Shown here: positions 52,438 to 60,521 of the stretch, piece after piece | Layout: every line of letters starts with the position of its first letter | Position numbering within the stretch: position 1 is the first letter of the stretch | Assembly: GCA_017431005.1 (NCBI GenBank) | Contig: JAFRLY010000021.1 | Span: 1 to 62,214 of the forward strand | Direction: 5' to 3' | Origin: Clostridia bacterium | GTDB taxonomy: Bacteria > Bacillota > Clostridia > Christensenellales > Aristaeellaceae | Length of the DNA stretch: 62,214 nucleotides | Notes under the pieces: generated by a model | Database searches by the model: none | What the model was told of the DNA's origin: nothing | Seen by the model: only the letters and a program-made list of their open reading frames with translations | Made by a program: the position numbers and the translations under genes

Positions 52438-53160
52438 ATGACACAGGACAGAATTGCTCAGCAGTTGAAAACAAATGAGCTTCCCGCTGGCAATCTGCTC
52501 ACGGAGAAGCTGCTGATCTATATGGAGCTGCTGGAGGACTGGAATCAGCGGATGGATCTGACCTCTGTGATGGAGGAGGATGAAATGCTAGACAGGCATT
52601 TCATTGACAGTCTGTCTGTGCTGAAAACCGGCTTACTTGCCGAAGGCTGCGGGAGTCTGGTCGACGTGGGTACAGGCGCAGGATTCCCTGGGATGGTGCT
52701 GGCGCTTGCCCTGCCGGACACGCAGGTTACGCTGATTGACGCCCAGCAGAAACGCCTGAGCTTCCTGGCAGCAGTATGCGAAAAAACCGGAACAAAAAAT
52801 GTTCAGCTGATCCATGGCAGGGCAGAGGACTGCGGAAAGAAAAAGGACCTGCGCGAAAGGTTTGATATCGCGGCCGCCAGAGCGTTGGCTCCGCTGGACG
52901 TTTTGTGCGAATATATGCTGCCCTTCGTATGCGTCGGAGGCAAAATGATCTGCTGGAAGGGGCCGGCGCTGAAGGAAGAGCTGGAAAGCGGCAGAAAAGC
53001 GGCCCACCTGCTTGGCGGCAGGATCGAAATGCCTGAAAGATGCAGCATCGCGGGACGGGACTGGGAGCATTACCTGCTGCCGGTGGCAAAAATACAGCGG
53101 ACTCCCGCGGCTTATCCCCGCAGAGCAGGGATGCCGAAGGAGAAGCCCCTGGGAAGGTGA
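52438..53160 (+). CDS. rsmG: 16S rRNA (guanine-527-N7)-methyltransferase
   Basis: 240 residues. Conserved NQRMDLTSV, HFIDSL, VDVGTGAGFPGM (SAM motif I), VTLIDAQQKR and ARALAPLDVLCEYMLPF. It methylates G527 of 16S rRNA; mutations give low-level streptomycin resistance in other bacteria. Usually follows mnmE-mnmG; here four genes lie between and mnmG is missing. Confidence 0.97.
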   Translation: MTQDRIAQQLKTNELPAGNLLTEKLLIYMELLEDWNQRMDLTSVMEEDEMLDRHFIDSLSVLKTGLLAEGCGSLVDVGTGAGFPGMVLALALPDTQVTLIDAQQKRLSFLAAVCEKTGTKNVQLIHGRAEDCGKKKDLRERFDIAAARALAPLDVLCEYMLPFVCVGGKMICWKGPALKEELESGRKAAHLLGGRIEMPERCSIAGRDWEHYLLPVAKIQRTPAAYPRRAGMPKEKPLGR

Positions 53161-53176
53161 ACCCGGGAAAAATCCC

Positions 53177-53205
53177 TTGAGCTTTCAAAGGCAAAATGTT
53201 ATACT
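53177..53205 (+). promoter_or_regulatory. Promoter of tRNA-Leu(UAA)
   Basis: TTGAGC (53177-53182), 17-base spacer, TATACT (53200-53205), 10 bases before the tRNA 5' end. The hexamers are weaker than those of the other tRNA genes in the window. Confidence 0.75.
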
Positions 53206-53215
53206 GTTCCGGTAC

Positions 53216-53298
53216 GCGGATGTGATGGAATGGCAGACATAGTGGACTTAAAATCCACAGCCTTCACCGGCGTGCGGGTTCGAGTCCCGCCATCCGCA
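53216..53298 (+). tRNA. tRNA-Leu (UAA anticodon)
   Basis: Class II tRNA of 83 bases with a long variable arm. Acceptor GCGGATG/CATCCGC, anticodon stem-loop GTGGA-CTTAAAA-TCCAC (anticodon TAA), T-arm GCGGG-TTCGAGT-CCCGC, discriminator A at 53298. The 3' CCA is not encoded. Followed by a terminator. Confidence 0.95.
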
Positions 53299-53308
53299 CA
53301 ACAAAACG

Positions 53309-53338
53309 GCCCTGTGATAATTCACAGGGCTGTTTTTT
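53309..53338. terminator. Terminator after tRNA-Leu(UAA)
   Basis: 9-bp stem GCCCTGTGA/TCACAGGGC (53309-53317, 53322-53330), loop TAAT, then TGTTTTTT on the plus strand; the minus side reads GTTTTGTT. Serves both the tRNA and the convergent ACT gene. Confidence 0.93.
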
Positions 53339-53350
53339 ACTTCATACGTT

Positions 53351-53779
53351 TTACAGCTGAATATCCTCGTCATTCAGGACCCGGATACCATTCTGAAGCA
53401 GAATATCCTCCACGGCTTTGTAGTCCTTTACGCGAAGGGCCACATAGGAGGACAGCGCGGTCGTTCCGGTGAAGGAATACATGTATTCAATATTCATGCC
53501 GGCTTCACTGAGCAGGCGAAGAATCGGCCTGAGCGCTTCAGCGTGGTCATCCATCTGGACGGCAACCATATGGTTGCGCTTAACGAGAAACTGATCCGCC
53601 AGCAGGGAAGCGCGAACCTCTTCCGGCTTAGTCACAATCAGACGGAGAATGCCAAAGGCACTGGCCTCAGCAATGCTCATGGCGCGAACGGCGGCACCCG
53701 TTCCAGACACATGATCCAGCGCTTTTTGAAACTCACCGGGCTGATTGGTCAGAAAAACAGAAAGCTGAATGACTGCCAT
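53351..53779 (-). CDS. Tandem ACT-domain protein
   Basis: 142 residues, two ACT domains in series (about 1-65 and 70-140): LSVFLTNQPGEFQKALDHVS starts the first, VQMDDHAEALRPILRLLSEAGMNIEYMYSF the second. Such proteins bind amino acids or related ligands and often accompany phenylacetate-CoA ligase genes, as here. AAAGGAGG precedes ATG 53779, 27 bases after the paaK stop. It may regulate the ligase or its operon. Confidence 0.92.
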   Translation of the reverse strand: MAVIQLSVFLTNQPGEFQKALDHVSGTGAAVRAMSIAEASAFGILRLIVTKPEEVRASLLADQFLVKRNHMVAVQMDDHAEALRPILRLLSEAGMNIEYMYSFTGTTALSSYVALRVKDYKAVEDILLQNGIRVLNDEDIQL

Positions 53780-53806
53780 GCTATCGCCTCCTTTTTTTAC
53801 TTCAGT

Positions 53807-55114
53807 TTAATCATGGAGCTTGCGCTTGTCAACCACACGCACAGCCTTTCCCTCGCTGCGGGCAATCGTCTTCGGCGCAACCAGATGCACCTTCGGGCTG
53901 ATACCCAGCATCGTGCGCAGGGCGCCTTCCAGATTGCGCTCCATCATCTGGATCTGAGACAGCAGGTCGGAGAACTGATCCGGATTCACCTCGACATAAA
54001 TATCAAAGGTATCAGTGTGCTTCACACGGTCCAGCACGATCTGATAGTTGGGAGTATAGCCTTCCTTCAGCAGCACAGCCTCGATCTGGCTCGGGAACAC
54101 ATTGACACCGCGGATGATCATCATATCATCCGTGCGGCCCATAGGCTTGGACATGCGGACATGGGTGCGGCCGCAGGAGCAGGGTTTCCGGTTCAGCACA
54201 CAGATATCCTTGGTGCGGTAACGCAGGAGAGGGAAAGCTTCCTTATCCAGAGAGGTAAAGACAAGCTCACCTTTTTCACCGTCCGGAAGCACTTCGCCGG
54301 TATCCGGGTCAATGACTTCCACATAGAAGTGGTCCTCATTGATGTGCATACCGGCCTGCTCCTCACACTCGAAAGCCACACCGGGGCCGCTGGTTTCGGT
54401 GAGCCCATAGATATCATAGGCCCTGATGCCCAGACTCTTCTGGATTTCCTGACGCATTTCCTCCGTCCAGGGTTCAGCTCCGAAGATACCGGCTTTCAGC
54501 TTGTTATCTTCCGGCTTATAGCCGCTTTCCGCCAGACTCTCGCCGATATAAGCGGCATAGGAGGGTGTGCAGCAGAGAATGGTAGAGCCCAGATCCATCA
54601 TAAACTGAATCTGACGCTCGGTATTGCCGGAGGACATGGGCAGGGTAAGACAGCCCACCTTATGGGAACCGCCGTGGAGGCCGGCGCCGCCGGTAAACAG
54701 ACCGTAGCCATAGCAGACCTGCACAACGTCCTCATTGGTACCGCCGGCTGCGACAATCGCTCTGGCACAGCAGTCCTCCCAGAGATCAATATCATGCTGG
54801 GTATAGAAGGCAACAACACGTTTGCCCGTCGTGCCGGAAGTGGACTGGATGCGGACGCAGTTTTTCAGATCCGTGCCGAGAAGACCATAAGGATAGGCGT
54901 CCCGCAGGTCAGCCTTGGAGAGAAAAGGCAGCTTATGAATATCCTCCACGCCGCGGATATCATCCGGCGTCAGGCCGCGCTGTTCCATCAGATTGCGGTA
55001 ATAGGGCACATTTTCATATACGTGACGAACCTGTCGAACGATTTTTTCATTCTGGATTTCGAGAATCCTTTCTCTGGAGGCGGTTTCTATCTCCGGCTGA
55101 TAATATTTGCCCAA
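53807..55114 (-). CDS. paaK: Phenylacetate-CoA ligase family protein
   Basis: 435 residues, adenylate-forming enzyme making an aryl-acyl-CoA from ATP, CoA and an aryl acid. P-loop STSGTTGKRVVAFYT, GYGLFTGGAGLHGG, YGLTETSGPGV, and RTDDMMIIRGVNVFPSQIE. The C-terminal lid is complete. Start taken as TTG 55114, weakly supported (AAAGGA twelve bases away); the matching N-terminus YYQPEIETASRERI fits the family. In Clostridia such ligases commonly support oxidative breakdown of aromatic amino acids; the indolepyruvate oxidoreductase genes are not in the window. Confidence 0.9.
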   Translation of the reverse strand: MGKYYQPEIETASRERILEIQNEKIVRQVRHVYENVPYYRNLMEQRGLTPDDIRGVEDIHKLPFLSKADLRDAYPYGLLGTDLKNCVRIQSTSGTTGKRVVAFYTQHDIDLWEDCCARAIVAAGGTNEDVVQVCYGYGLFTGGAGLHGGSHKVGCLTLPMSSGNTERQIQFMMDLGSTILCCTPSYAAYIGESLAESGYKPEDNKLKAGIFGAEPWTEEMRQEIQKSLGIRAYDIYGLTETSGPGVAFECEEQAGMHINEDHFYVEVIDPDTGEVLPDGEKGELVFTSLDKEAFPLLRYRTKDICVLNRKPCSCGRTHVRMSKPMGRTDDMMIIRGVNVFPSQIEAVLLKEGYTPNYQIVLDRVKHTDTFDIYVEVNPDQFSDLLSQIQMMERNLEGALRTMLGISPKVHLVAPKTIARSEGKAVRVVDKRKLHD

Positions 55115-55146
55115 GACAATCCATCATCCTTTCGTCTGAAAATTGC

Positions 55147-55179
55147 ATACAGTATACAATCAACTGTATCCAAAAACAA
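55147..55179 (-). promoter_or_regulatory. Promoter and possible operator of paaK
   Basis: Minus strand TTGTTT (55179-55174), 17-base spacer, TATACT (55156-55151). An inverted repeat ATACAG-N11-CTGTAT (55147-55169) covers the -10 and much of the spacer, the place where a repressor would block polymerase. The regulator is unknown. Confidence 0.55.
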
Positions 55180-55240
55180 TCCAAGTGCAGAAGAAAGACA
55201 AAGACAACCGAAGGACTGTCAGCGCTTTCCTGCAGACATC

Positions 55241-55270
55241 AAAAAACCTTGCGCCTGTTCGAGCGCAAGG
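55241..55270 (-). terminator. Terminator after tRNA-Leu(GAG)
   Basis: 8-bp stem CCTTGCGC/GCGCAAGG (55247-55254, 55263-55270) with six T residues following on the minus strand (55246-55241). It ends the tRNA transcript before the paaK promoter. Confidence 0.92.
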
Positions 55271-55281
55271 ATATAATGAAG

Positions 55282-55363
55282 TGCGGTCGACGGGACTTGA
55301 ACCCGTACCCATTGCTGGACACGCCCCTCAAACGTGCGCGTATGCCGATTCCGCCACGGCCGC
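55282..55363 (-). tRNA. tRNA-Leu (GAG anticodon)
   Basis: Class II tRNA of 82 bases on the minus strand. Acceptor GCGGCCG pairs with CGACCGC with one C-A mismatch at position 5:68. Anticodon stem-loop CACGT-TTGAGGG-GCGTG gives anticodon GAG; T-arm ACGGG-TTCAAGT-CCCGT. Discriminator A, no encoded CCA. It has a consensus promoter and a terminator of its own. Confidence 0.93.
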
Positions 55364-55375
55364 AGAACAGCAATA

Positions 55376-55404
55376 ATTATACTGATTATCACAGATGATG
55401 TCAA
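55376..55404 (-). promoter_or_regulatory. Promoter of tRNA-Leu(GAG)
   Basis: Minus strand TTGACA (55404-55399), 17-base spacer, TATAAT (55381-55376), 12 bases before the tRNA. A full-consensus promoter. Confidence 0.93.
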
Positions 55405-55427
55405 GACTTTATTCAAAGGGGATAAAC

Positions 55428-57911
55428 GTGAAGAATCAGTTTTCCGGAAAACAATTGAAACAAATCCTGCCTGCTGTGTGCGGACGGTTCCTGATCCTGA
55501 TGCTGTTCAGCATGCTGCTGACAGCAGGAAAGACAGCCGGCACGGCCCTTGCCGGCAACACGGGACTTACTCTGCGCTTTGAACGGCGGCCCATGTCCTA
55601 TCACGACAATCTGATAACGGCGGAGATACCGGATGACGGCCGGATGGAGATTTCCATCCGGGATGAATACCATCTGTACAGAACACTCAGCGCCGATGTT
55701 CAGAAGGGAAAGAATACATTCCACTGGGACGGACTGGGATGGAACGGGGAAAGACTGAACAGCAAGACCTACCAGATTACCGGCACCCTGCGCACGGACG
55801 AGGGCGATACCTGCTCCGCGACGATTTCCGTATATGTTGATTACAGCGCTCAGTCTCTGATTTTCGGGCTGCCGTCCGCGGATACAATCGCTCTGGATGC
55901 GCCCGGCAGCTGGTTCGTGGAGGCGAAAACCGTGCTGAACGGGACGGTTGAGCTGAACCTTATTCCGAAGAACGGCAGCAAACCGGCGTTCTCCGTAAGG
56001 AAGGATGTCCAGGGCGGAAAAATTCTGAAGATCAGCTTTCCGGAAATCTGGAAAAGCGGTGAGGTTGAGGCAGGAGAATACACAGCAGTTCTGTATGAAA
56101 TCAGCAATCCGTCATATGAAAGCCGGTTCGCACTGACGGTTTATGAACGAGGCGCTGAAGAGATTCCCCTCCGCGTGACCGGAAACATCATGCCGAACCA
56201 GGGCGACAGTGACGCAGCAATCTGGAAAAAAATGCGGGAGCCGGGCGTGGTGGTCGATATCCCGTTTACAGAACATCAGAAGGTATATGACCATCCGGAT
56301 GAGAGCAGCACGGTACTGGGTACGCTGCACGGCCAGACACAGACGCTGAGTGTGTTTGAGCTGCGGGACGGCTGGGCAAGAATCGGAGCCTGGAATCATG
56401 AGGAAGCTGAATACACAGAGGGATGGGTGCCAACGGGTAATCTGACAACAGTCGCGCCTCAGGGACCATACGGGCTGTTGCTGGACAAGAAAAGTCAGAC
56501 GCTGAAAATATACCGGGACGGCGAAGTGATTGATACTCTGATGGTATCCACCGGCCGCATGGAAAAGGATGAGCTGTACCAGGAAACAGCTGCCGGGAGT
56601 TTTCTGACAGGATTCCACAGAACAGACTTCAGTACAAACGGCCAGAAGTACGATTTTGTGATTCAGTATGACGGCGGGAATCTGCTGCATCAGATTCCTT
56701 ACGCCTGGGGCAGCGACAAAAAGGATTTTACCGAAGGACGGGCACTGCTGGGTTCCAAAGGCTCACACGCCTGCATCCGCATCCAGGCCGATCCAGGTGC
56801 AAACGGACTGAATGCTTACTGGATCTGGACACATATTCCCTTCCGTACACGCCTGATCATTCTTGACGATCCGGAGGAAAGAAGAGCTTCTGCCAGGCTG
56901 GTTCAGGGAAAGACGCCGGAATACGACGATTCCATGCTGGTGGACAGCCTGATGGAGGAGCACGATGAGGCGACACCCGGCATCCTGCTGACCTTCGGCG
57001 GCGATGCTGTGCTCGGCGGAAGAGAAGGATATCTTAAGCGCCGGGACAGCTTTTTCTCCATTGCCGGATGCGCAGAACCAACCTATCCTTTTGAAGGGCT
57101 TCAGCCCATTTTCGCGAAAGACGACTTGACCAGCGTTAATCTTGAATGTGTTCTTAAGGAAGACAGCGCCGGGGAAGATCTGACAAAAACATGGCGGTTT
57201 CGCGGATTCCCGTCCTACGCCGGCATGCTGCCGGCCGGATCCGTCGAAATGGTCAACATTGCAAACAACCACACGATCGACTACGGGGCCGAGGGTATGG
57301 CAGAAACGATACGCGCCCTGAACGGCATGGCGGAAGTATGCGGAAATGAACGGAATCCGGTGATATCCGTCCAGGGACATCTGTTCGGATTCGGCGGATG
57401 CCGGGAAACCACCTACAAAAATGATCCGGACGTTATCAGACGGGATATCCTGGAGATGCGTGAAAAAGGTGCAGAGATTGTTATTTATCAATGCCATTGG
57501 GGAACCGAATATGATACGGGCCATAACCAGTTTCAGGAAGCAATGGCAAGAGCCTGCGTAAGAGCCGGAGCGGACGCGGTCATCGGTCACCATCCGCATG
57601 TTGTGCAGGGGATTGACATCATGGACGGGGTGCCGGTGATCTACAGCCTTGGAAACTGCTGCTTCGGCGGCACCATCCGGCTGGCCACCTACAACGCCAT
57701 GCTGGTGCAGCTGGAATTCGTATTTACCGAAAAGAAAAAACCGGACATTTATGTCCGGCTGATTCCCATTCTTACAAGCGGCAGGGCGCATGAAGGAATC
57801 AACGATTACCGCCCGGTGACAGCCGAAACGGCCGACAGAACAAGGATTCTGCGCATCGTTCAGAGCGATACGCCTTTCCCGCTGCAGGAAGCTTTCGCCG
57901 TACGTCCGTAA
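55428..57911 (+). CDS. Exported L,D-transpeptidase/CapA fusion protein
   Basis: 827 residues. Start GTG 55428 has AAAGGGG seven bases upstream. Signal peptide (about 1-42), then a FlgD-like Ig fold with YHLYRTLSADVQKGKNTFHW (about 55-140), a second beta-sandwich (about 145-245), an SH3-like domain (about 270-340), a YkuD L,D-transpeptidase domain (about 345-480) with GSKGSHACIRI (Cys near residue 447; Ala replaces the usual Gly), and a CapA-type metallophosphatase-like domain (about 520-810) with FGGDAVLGG, NLECVL, NIANNHTIDYGAEGM, CHWGTEYD, GHHPHVVQG and YSLGN. Likely acts on peptidoglycan and on a peptide or poly-gamma-glutamate-like polymer outside the cell; this pairing is inferred. Confidence 0.88.
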   Translation: MKNQFSGKQLKQILPAVCGRFLILMLFSMLLTAGKTAGTALAGNTGLTLRFERRPMSYHDNLITAEIPDDGRMEISIRDEYHLYRTLSADVQKGKNTFHWDGLGWNGERLNSKTYQITGTLRTDEGDTCSATISVYVDYSAQSLIFGLPSADTIALDAPGSWFVEAKTVLNGTVELNLIPKNGSKPAFSVRKDVQGGKILKISFPEIWKSGEVEAGEYTAVLYEISNPSYESRFALTVYERGAEEIPLRVTGNIMPNQGDSDAAIWKKMREPGVVVDIPFTEHQKVYDHPDESSTVLGTLHGQTQTLSVFELRDGWARIGAWNHEEAEYTEGWVPTGNLTTVAPQGPYGLLLDKKSQTLKIYRDGEVIDTLMVSTGRMEKDELYQETAAGSFLTGFHRTDFSTNGQKYDFVIQYDGGNLLHQIPYAWGSDKKDFTEGRALLGSKGSHACIRIQADPGANGLNAYWIWTHIPFRTRLIILDDPEERRASARLVQGKTPEYDDSMLVDSLMEEHDEATPGILLTFGGDAVLGGREGYLKRRDSFFSIAGCAEPTYPFEGLQPIFAKDDLTSVNLECVLKEDSAGEDLTKTWRFRGFPSYAGMLPAGSVEMVNIANNHTIDYGAEGMAETIRALNGMAEVCGNERNPVISVQGHLFGFGGCRETTYKNDPDVIRRDILEMREKGAEIVIYQCHWGTEYDTGHNQFQEAMARACVRAGADAVIGHHPHVVQGIDIMDGVPVIYSLGNCCFGGTIRLATYNAMLVQLEFVFTEKKKPDIYVRLIPILTSGRAHEGINDYRPVTAETADRTRILRIVQSDTPFPLQEAFAVRP

Positions 57912-57927
57912 GCCATTTCTGTTAAAA

Positions 57928-59043
57928 TCAGTAGATATAAAAGACACATTCCAGGCGGCCGTTATAAAGCCGCCGCTTTTTTTCGGCCCGCCGGCCGAAG
58001 GCCTGTTCAAATCCCGGATCTGAGGAAATGGCGCAAAAGCGCCAGCCGGGATGGCGGCGCCAGAGAGACGCCATATCGCGATACAACTCCCGGCAGGAAC
58101 GCTGATCACTAAGCCGTTCGCCGTAGGGTGGATTGCAAATCAGGACGCCGGGTTCACCCGGCAGGTTCAGCTCCTGCAGCGGAATGCAGGAAAGCGGGAT
58201 CCGATCTTCCAGACCTGCCTGCCGGACGTGCAGACCAGCAAGACGCAGAGCCTCTGGATCAATATCAGATCCTGAAATATGACTGATGAGGGATAAATCC
58301 GCCTGATGCACATTCTCATTCCGGATGCTGTCCAGAGCGGCAGAATCGACGAAACTGAAAGATTCCATCGCAAAGGAACGCGCCAGGCCGGGCGCGCGAT
58401 GAGATGCGCGGAAGGCAGCCTCAATCAGCAGGGTGCCGGTTCCACAGCAGGGATCATGAAGCGGCATCCCCGGGCGCCACGGGCTCAGTTCCACCAGCGC
58501 GGAAGCGAGCGTTTCCCGAAGCGGCGCTTCGCCGTTCCAGGTACGATAGCCACGGCGGGACAGGGTAGCGCCGGAGGTATTCAGCAGAATTTTCACCCGA
58601 TCCTGATGCACAGATACCTGTACCGGAAAATCAGCTCCCGTTTCAGGAAAGACACTTTTACCTGTCCTTTTCCTGAGCTGCTCAATGATAGCTTTCTTCG
58701 TGATGGACTGGCAGTCCCGGGGACTCATAAGCCGGGAACGCGCACAATGCGCTGAGATGTTGATTTTTTCAGATCCGTTCATCAGCTTTTCCCAGGGGAC
58801 AGAGGAAACCAGCTGGAAAAGGTCTTCAAAAGAAAGACATTCCGCTTCTGCCAGGAGAATAAAGACGCGATCGCAGAAACGCAGGCGAAGATTGCAGAAA
58901 AAAAGACTTTCCGCGTCAGCCTGAAACCGGACACCGCCGTTTTCAGCGCGAACCTCCCGCATTCCCAGCCGCTTCAGCTCAGCGGAAACCAGACCTTCCA
59001 ACCCGAAGGCAGCACCGGCCCAGGCATTGAAAATATCAGACAT
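57928..59043 (-). CDS. THUMP-domain class I RNA methyltransferase
   Basis: 371 residues (RlmL/YpsC-like). N-terminal ferredoxin-like and THUMP domain (about 1-160), then a Rossmann methyltransferase: DPCCGTGTLLIEAA (SAM motif I), GSDIDPEAL, and the N6-adenine/guanine-type catalytic ICNPPYGERL. It probably methylates guanine in 23S rRNA (RlmL N-terminal half, G2445); the exact target is not known. Start ATG 59043 has GGAGG; a longer frame to 59118 is not supported. Its 3' end contains the terminator of the convergent gene. Confidence 0.9.
   Translation of the reverse strand: MSDIFNAWAGAAFGLEGLVSAELKRLGMREVRAENGGVRFQADAESLFFCNLRLRFCDRVFILLAEAECLSFEDLFQLVSSVPWEKLMNGSEKINISAHCARSRLMSPRDCQSITKKAIIEQLRKRTGKSVFPETGADFPVQVSVHQDRVKILLNTSGATLSRRGYRTWNGEAPLRETLASALVELSPWRPGMPLHDPCCGTGTLLIEAAFRASHRAPGLARSFAMESFSFVDSAALDSIRNENVHQADLSLISHISGSDIDPEALRLAGLHVRQAGLEDRIPLSCIPLQELNLPGEPGVLICNPPYGERLSDQRSCRELYRDMASLWRRHPGWRFCAISSDPGFEQAFGRRAEKKRRLYNGRLECVFYIY
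57954..57983 (+). terminator. Terminator of the YkuD-CapA gene inside a convergent CDS
   Basis: 6-bp stem GGCGGC/GCCGCC (57954-57959, 57969-57974) followed by GC and a run of eight T residues. It lies 43 bases after the CapA gene stop and within the last codons of the RNA methyltransferase gene. Confidence 0.65.
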
Positions 59044-59071
59044 GAGAAACCTCCAGATCCGGAATATCGTA

Positions 59072-59100
59072 AGTCTATCCGGTTTGCCTGAAGTTGTAAA
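59072..59100 (-). promoter_or_regulatory. Promoter of the RNA methyltransferase gene
   Basis: Minus strand TTTACA (59100-59095), 17-base spacer, TAGACT (59077-59072), 28 bases before the start codon. Moderate match. Confidence 0.55.
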
Positions 59101-59104
59101 GTCC

Positions 59105-59133
59105 TTGATTTTCCTCATAATCTGATATATACT
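59105..59133 (+). promoter_or_regulatory. Promoter of darA-holB-ricT
   Basis: TTGATT (59105-59110), 17-base spacer, TATACT (59128-59133). A repeat of TATACT follows at 59133-59138. The same hexamer pair is used by purC in this window. Confidence 0.7.
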
Positions 59134-59162
59134 ATACTATCCAAAAATGGGAGGTGTTCATT

Positions 59163-59495
59163 GTGAAGCTGATAATTGCGATTGTGCAGGACGAAGATTC
59201 CACAAAGCTTGTATCCAAGCTTATGCAGAACGGCTTCAGCGTCACCAAGCTTGCCACCACCGGAGGATTTCTGAAAGCCGGAAATACCACACTCCTTCTC
59301 GGCGTTGATGAAAGCCGGATTGAAGAAGCTGTCCATATCATCGAATCCGTTTGCAAGAGCAGGAAGCAGCTGACTACAGCAACGACCATGATCGGCGGCG
59401 GCGTTAGCGGTGATTTTTCCAGTTATCCGGTGGAAGTGACAGTCGGCGGAGCAACATTGTTTGTCCTTACAGTGGAGCAATTCATGAAAGTGTAA
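59163..59495 (+). CDS. darA: Cyclic-di-AMP receptor (PII-like)
   Basis: 110 residues (DarA/PstA/YaaQ). KLIIAIVQDEDSTKLVSKL opens the PII-like fold; TKLATTGGFLKAGNTTLLLGVD and IGGGVSGDF are the c-di-AMP-binding loops. It binds c-di-AMP; output is unknown. The start is GTG 59163 with GGGAGG eight bases upstream; the GTG at 59154 lies on the ribosome site. Followed three bases after the stop by holB. tmk and yaaR, usual neighbours, are absent. Confidence 0.95.
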   Translation: MKLIIAIVQDEDSTKLVSKLMQNGFSVTKLATTGGFLKAGNTTLLLGVDESRIEEAVHIIESVCKSRKQLTTATTMIGGGVSGDFSSYPVEVTVGGATLFVLTVEQFMKV

Positions 59496-59498
59496 AAA

Positions 59499-60521
59499 AT
59501 GCAGGATATTACCTTTGAAAGCTTTTACCCACAGGGAAATTCAATTGCCCTGCTGCACCGACAGCTGCTGCAGGGCTGTCTTTCCCACGCGATTATGCTG
59601 CAGGGAATGTCTGGCACCGGCAAGAAGACGCTGGCAAGGCTGCTGGCAAGGGGATTGCTTTGCAGGGAAGAGAATCCGCCCTGCGGGATATGCCTGGACT
59701 GCCTGCTGACAAAGAAGGAAGAGCATCCCAATCTGACAATGATTCGCGCAGGGGAGCCTATCGCTCCGGGAGTCAGAAAGGACAGAACCACAATACCTGT
59801 GGATGATATCCGGGAGCTGATACACATCTGCAGTGAGCATACGCTGGGCAATGGAAACCGGGTTACTGTGATCCCGGACGCGGACTGCATGACAGCTCAG
59901 GCGCAGAATGCTTTGCTGAAAACACTGGAAGAGCCTCCGGAAGGCAACTATTTTATTCTGACAACGGAACATCCCGAAAATATTCTGACAACGGTTAAAA
60001 GCCGGTGCGAACAGATATTTCTTCATCCTTGGAGCGAAGAGGACATACTGAAGATTTTGCTGGAAAGAGGCATACCTTCCAGGCATGCCGCAGAAGCAGC
60101 ACGAATTGCTGAGGGTTCACCCGGTCAGGCGATCCGGTTTGCCGAGGATGAGGAATACTGGAAGCAGCGGAAGGAAATGAGCAGACAGTTTCTGGGGATT
60201 ACGGCACACAGCGATATTTACCGTGTATCCGCCGCCTGGAAGGACAGGAAAGGAGACGCGGAGACGCTTTTCTTTTTTCTGGAGGAACAGTTCCAGGCTT
60301 TGCTCAAATACAGGCTGGGCATCAATGAAAGCCTGGTTTCAGATGAAATACCCGCCCCATGGCGGAGAGTCGGTGACAAAGCTGGGATTGACGCTTTTTC
60401 CCGGCTGATGGATCTCGTCATCACTGCGCGGAAGCAGAAGGAAGCAAATGTAAATTTTCAGGCAGTGATCGAACAGCTGCTTTTCGGAATGATAGGGGAA
60501 TGTAACAGATGGCAAAAGTAA
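59499..60521 (+). CDS. holB: DNA polymerase III delta' subunit
   Basis: 340 residues, clamp-loader AAA+ protein. P-loop-like GMSGTGKKTLARLLA (about 36-50), zinc-finger CGICLDC, sensor-1 region NALLKTLEEPPEGNYF and the SRC motif in TVKSRCEQIFL. Loads the beta clamp with the gamma/tau and delta subunits. No clear Shine-Dalgarno, so it is likely coupled to darA. It overlaps ricT by 13 bases. Confidence 0.95.
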   Translation: MQDITFESFYPQGNSIALLHRQLLQGCLSHAIMLQGMSGTGKKTLARLLARGLLCREENPPCGICLDCLLTKKEEHPNLTMIRAGEPIAPGVRKDRTTIPVDDIRELIHICSEHTLGNGNRVTVIPDADCMTAQAQNALLKTLEEPPEGNYFILTTEHPENILTTVKSRCEQIFLHPWSEEDILKILLERGIPSRHAAEAARIAEGSPGQAIRFAEDEEYWKQRKEMSRQFLGITAHSDIYRVSAAWKDRKGDAETLFFFLEEQFQALLKYRLGINESLVSDEIPAPWRRVGDKAGIDAFSRLMDLVITARKQKEANVNFQAVIEQLLFGMIGECNRWQK

